Assembly: GCA_009778255.1 (NCBI GenBank) | Contig: WRKD01000131.1 | Coordinates: 1-8,105 of the forward strand | Origin: Bacillota bacterium | GTDB lineage: Bacteria; Bacillota; Dehalobacteriia; UBA4068 | Direction: 5' to 3' | DNA length: 8,105 nucleotides | Shown: one piece after another, positions 5,751-8,105 of the stretch | Layout of the letters: every line of letters starts with the position of its first letter | Numbering within the stretch: the stretch's first letter is position 1 | Translations under genes and position numbers: made by a program | Notes under the pieces: generated by a model | Told to the model about the DNA's origin: nothing | Database searches by the model: none | Seen by the model: the letters and a program-made list of their open reading frames with translations, nothing else

Positions 5751-8105
5751 ATGAAAAAATTATTGGCGCTCATCCTCTGCGCTGCCGTATTAACGGCGGT
5801 TTTTCCGTTTTCTCAAACGGCGTACGCAGCAGGGGGAGATACAGACGCGGGAATGCTTGATGAAATCGTCATCGAGTTTTTCGATAAATCCCTATTCCCC
5901 GATAAAGAAAAGCAGTATGAAGATGAGGTGGCTAAAGTACTGAAAGATGGGCTTTCCGTGGTCACGGATAATGTATATGTTGTTAAAGCCGAGAATTTAT
6001 CAAAAAACCCCACTGCGACACTGAACAAATACAAAAACAGTAAATTCATCGTTTACGCGGAACCAAACTATACTATAAAAGCGGACGCCGCGCCCAATGA
6101 CCCGGGTTATAAAAGCTATACGGCTGCCTATAACGCGCTCAACGCGGCTGCGGGCTGGGATATTGTTAAAAGCGGCGGACCGGTTGTCGCGGTGGTAGAT
6201 TCCGGCACTGCGTTAAATCCCGATTTACCGAAGCTGCTGGCGGGGTATGCGGCGGTGGCGGGGCTTTCTCCCAATAATGATAAACTGGGGCACGGTACCG
6301 GCGTAGCGGGTACTATCGGAGCGCTGGGCAATAATGGCATCGGTACGGTCGGCATCAATTGGAACGCCTCTATCATACCTGTTAAGGTTGATGACGCCAA
6401 TGGTATTATGAGCGTAGCCAATGTTGCCAAGGGCATTATGTGGGCTGTTGATAACGGCGCGAAGATCATCAACCTCAGCCTCGGTACAACAAGCGACAGC
6501 ATCACACTGAAAAACGCCATCGACTATGCATATAATAAGGGCTGCGCCTTATTCGCGGCTACCGGTAATGAAAGCGCCTCCTCGCTTTGTTATCCCGCGC
6601 GTTATGCCAATGTCATGGCGGTAGGGTCTACCGGAAACGGCACAACGCGCCTCTCCTCATCCAATTACGGCCCCGGCATGGGTGTTGTAGCCCTCAGCAG
6701 CTATTACACCACCACTTCAGCAGGCGGGTACATGCCTATGGCCGGCACATCTTTCGCCACCCCGCAAGCCGCCGGCCTAGCCTCCCTAATCTGGGCCCTC
6801 AACCCCGCTTTAACCAACGACCAAGTCTACTCCTATATCCAACAAGGCGCCAAACCCTTGGGCGGAGGATATAATGAGCAAACAGGCTATGGCTTGATCG
6901 ATATCGGCAAAACCCTGCAACTGGTGCGCGATAATACCCAGCCTAAAGTGATCGATACCACCGCCCCGGTATTAACGCTGCTGGGAAATGTGATCATGGA
7001 GCTTAAGCTGGGCGAAAATTTTATGGAGCCTGGGTATACGGCTATTGATGATACGGATGGCAATATCACCGCTAAGGTTACGGTAACAGGCGCGGTAAAT
7101 GTGAATGTTGCGGGCGTGTATAGATTGGAATATGCGGTGGCGGATGCGGCGGGTAATACGGCTACTGCCACGCGTATTGTAGAAATTGTTTACACAGACG
7201 ATACGCCGCCGGTGTTGACACTGAAAGGCGCTTCGAATATGCAATTGCGGCAGGGCGATAGTTTTGTGGAGCCCGGTTATACGGCTATTGATAATGTAGA
7301 CGGCGATATTACGAATAAAGTTGTGGTAGCGGGCACGGTGGATATCCAGACGCCGGGTGAATATGTATTGGAATATAAGGTGGCGGATGCGGCCGGTAAT
7401 ATGGCGGCGGCTTTGCGGGTCGTAGAGGTTATACAGCTGGATACTACACCGCCGGTGTTGACACTTAAGGGTGCTTCTAATATGGAAATATTGCAGGGTA
7501 ATAGTTTTGTGGAGCCGGGCTATACGGCTATTGATAATGTAGACGGCGATATCAGCTCGAAAGTTAGCGTAAGCGGTATGGTAAACAGCGAGGTGGCGGA
7601 GGAATATGCGCTGGATTACCGGGTAGCGGACGCGGCGGGCAATGTTGCTTTTGCTAGGCGTGTGGTAACTGTGCTGGCAAAAACTGAGGAAAAAACTTAT
7701 ACTTTGCCCCCCACGCTCACGCTTTTCGGCTCGCCGGGCATGCAAATCTTTTGTGGAGAAGATTTTAGCGAACCGGGTTATACCGCTTACGATTGCCTGG
7801 GCGCCGATTTGACTTCCGCCGTATATATCGCGAATAATGTAGATAATGAACACGAAGGCGTTTATACTGTCAACTACTCGGTAGAAGATTTAGGCGGACA
7901 AACGGCGCGCGCCACCCGCACGGTCACCGTTGCGGAACGGGAAACACCGCCGCCGCCCACCGGCGCGCCGACCATAACCATAATAGGTTCCGACCCCATC
8001 ATCTTGCATCTGGGCAGCGACACCCCCTACACCGAGCAGGGCGCTTACGCCTATGACAATTTCGAGGGCGATCTTTCCGCTTTGGTGCAGATCAGTGGTT
8101 ATGTG
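5751..8105 (+). CDS. S8 subtilisin-family secreted protease with DUF5011-type Ig-like repeats (3' end cut by window)
   Basis: The first 785 residues are present with no stop before the window edge. A signal peptide (about 1-26, AYA/A) is followed by an I9-type propeptide ending near YAEPNY (102-107), then a subtilisin domain (about 116-395). The triad is Asp150 (VVDSGT), His181 (GHGTGVAG) and Ser334 (GTSFATPQAAG), with oxyanion Asn273 (ATGNES). Spacings between these residues closely match subtilisin, so the enzyme should be an active serine endopeptidase. From residue 406, Ig-like repeats of the DUF5011 type follow, starting at 406, 487, 568, 654 and 740, with the core EPGYTAxDNVDGDIT; the fifth is incomplete. 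Such repeats act as surface stalks or spacers, so a cell-wall anchor may lie beyond the window. Substrate is unknown. Expression probably depends on read-through of the terminator at 5695-5730. Confidence 0.96.
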   Translation, partial: MKKLLALILCAAVLTAVFPFSQTAYAAGGDTDAGMLDEIVIEFFDKSLFPDKEKQYEDEVAKVLKDGLSVVTDNVYVVKAENLSKNPTATLNKYKNSKFIVYAEPNYTIKADAAPNDPGYKSYTAAYNALNAAAGWDIVKSGGPVVAVVDSGTALNPDLPKLLAGYAAVAGLSPNNDKLGHGTGVAGTIGALGNNGIGTVGINWNASIIPVKVDDANGIMSVANVAKGIMWAVDNGAKIINLSLGTTSDSITLKNAIDYAYNKGCALFAATGNESASSLCYPARYANVMAVGSTGNGTTRLSSSNYGPGMGVVALSSYYTTTSAGGYMPMAGTSFATPQAAGLASLIWALNPALTNDQVYSYIQQGAKPLGGGYNEQTGYGLIDIGKTLQLVRDNTQPKVIDTTAPVLTLLGNVIMELKLGENFMEPGYTAIDDTDGNITAKVTVTGAVNVNVAGVYRLEYAVADAAGNTATATRIVEIVYTDDTPPVLTLKGASNMQLRQGDSFVEPGYTAIDNVDGDITNKVVVAGTVDIQTPGEYVLEYKVADAAGNMAAALRVVEVIQLDTTPPVLTLKGASNMEILQGNSFVEPGYTAIDNVDGDISSKVSVSGMVNSEVAEEYALDYRVADAAGNVAFARRVVTVLAKTEEKTYTLPPTLTLFGSPGMQIFCGEDFSEPGYTAYDCLGADLTSAVYIANNVDNEHEGVYTVNYSVEDLGGQTARATRTVTVAERETPPPPTGAPTITIIGSDPIILHLGSDTPYTEQGAYAYDNFEGDLSALVQISGYV
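6966..8105 (+). repeat. Tandem array of DUF5011-type repeat units within the protease gene
   Basis: Units begin at 6966, 7209, 7452, 7710 and 7968; the first two periods are exactly 243 bp and the next two are 258 bp. Units 2 and 3 are also alike at DNA level, for example around TTTTGTGGAGCC and GCTATTGATAATGTAGACGG, indicating recent duplication. Units 4 and 5 are more diverged and differ in base composition. The array continues past the window edge. Confidence 0.85.

Noticed and set aside
6972..7853. Long minus-strand open frame (293 codons) opposite the protease gene
   Set aside because: It lies antisense to the Ig-like repeats, and its repetitive sequence mirrors their codons. There is no signal of its own, and the plus-strand frame has an intact catalytic triad.

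Overview
The window looks like accessory, surface-related DNA from a Gram-positive bacterium, most likely a Clostridia-type Firmicute. The evidence is AT-rich intergenic DNA, strong GGAGG-type ribosome binding sites, short lysine-led signal peptides, and Cna-B/SpaA-type (prealbumin-like) adhesin domains. Genus cannot be judged from this stretch. All four genes seen encode membrane-anchored or exported proteins, so the region concerns the outside of the cell.

Layout. Positions 1-470 carry no gene I can support; they hold several palindromes and an 84-bp-spaced repeated hairpin. Positions 471-1999 (minus strand) are a two-gene operon. The upstream gene encodes a single-pass membrane protein with two EF-hand/FG-GAP-like calcium loops. 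Fourteen bases downstream lies a small single-pass protein of unknown function. A strong terminator overlaps the last stop codon. Positions 2000-2797 are a long AT-rich divergent region. It has a candidate promoter for each direction, a diverged direct repeat (2291-2328 and 2489-2526), and a leader with two tiny overlapping ORFs and a tandem array of small hairpins.

Positions 2798-5515 (plus strand) encode a 905-residue secreted adhesin-like protein. It has a signal peptide, a cysteine-containing N-terminal module, three Cna-B/SpaA-like domains, a central thioester-type domain (candidate Cys518-Gln566 bond), a further Cna-B-like domain and a cysteine-containing C-terminal module. It lacks an LPXTG or other recognisable anchor. 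Positions 5516-5750 form a structured intergenic leader ending in a canonical terminator only 20 bases before the next start codon, which suggests regulated read-through. Positions 5751-8105 begin a subtilisin-family (S8) protease with an intact Asp150/His181/Ser334 triad, followed by at least five DUF5011-type Ig-like repeats; the gene runs off the window.

The most unusual features are the array of covarying mini-hairpins with a shared eight-base loop ahead of the adhesin gene and the attenuator-like leader ahead of the protease gene. A joint role, with a protease co-located with a covalently cross-linked adhesin, is inference from proximity only.
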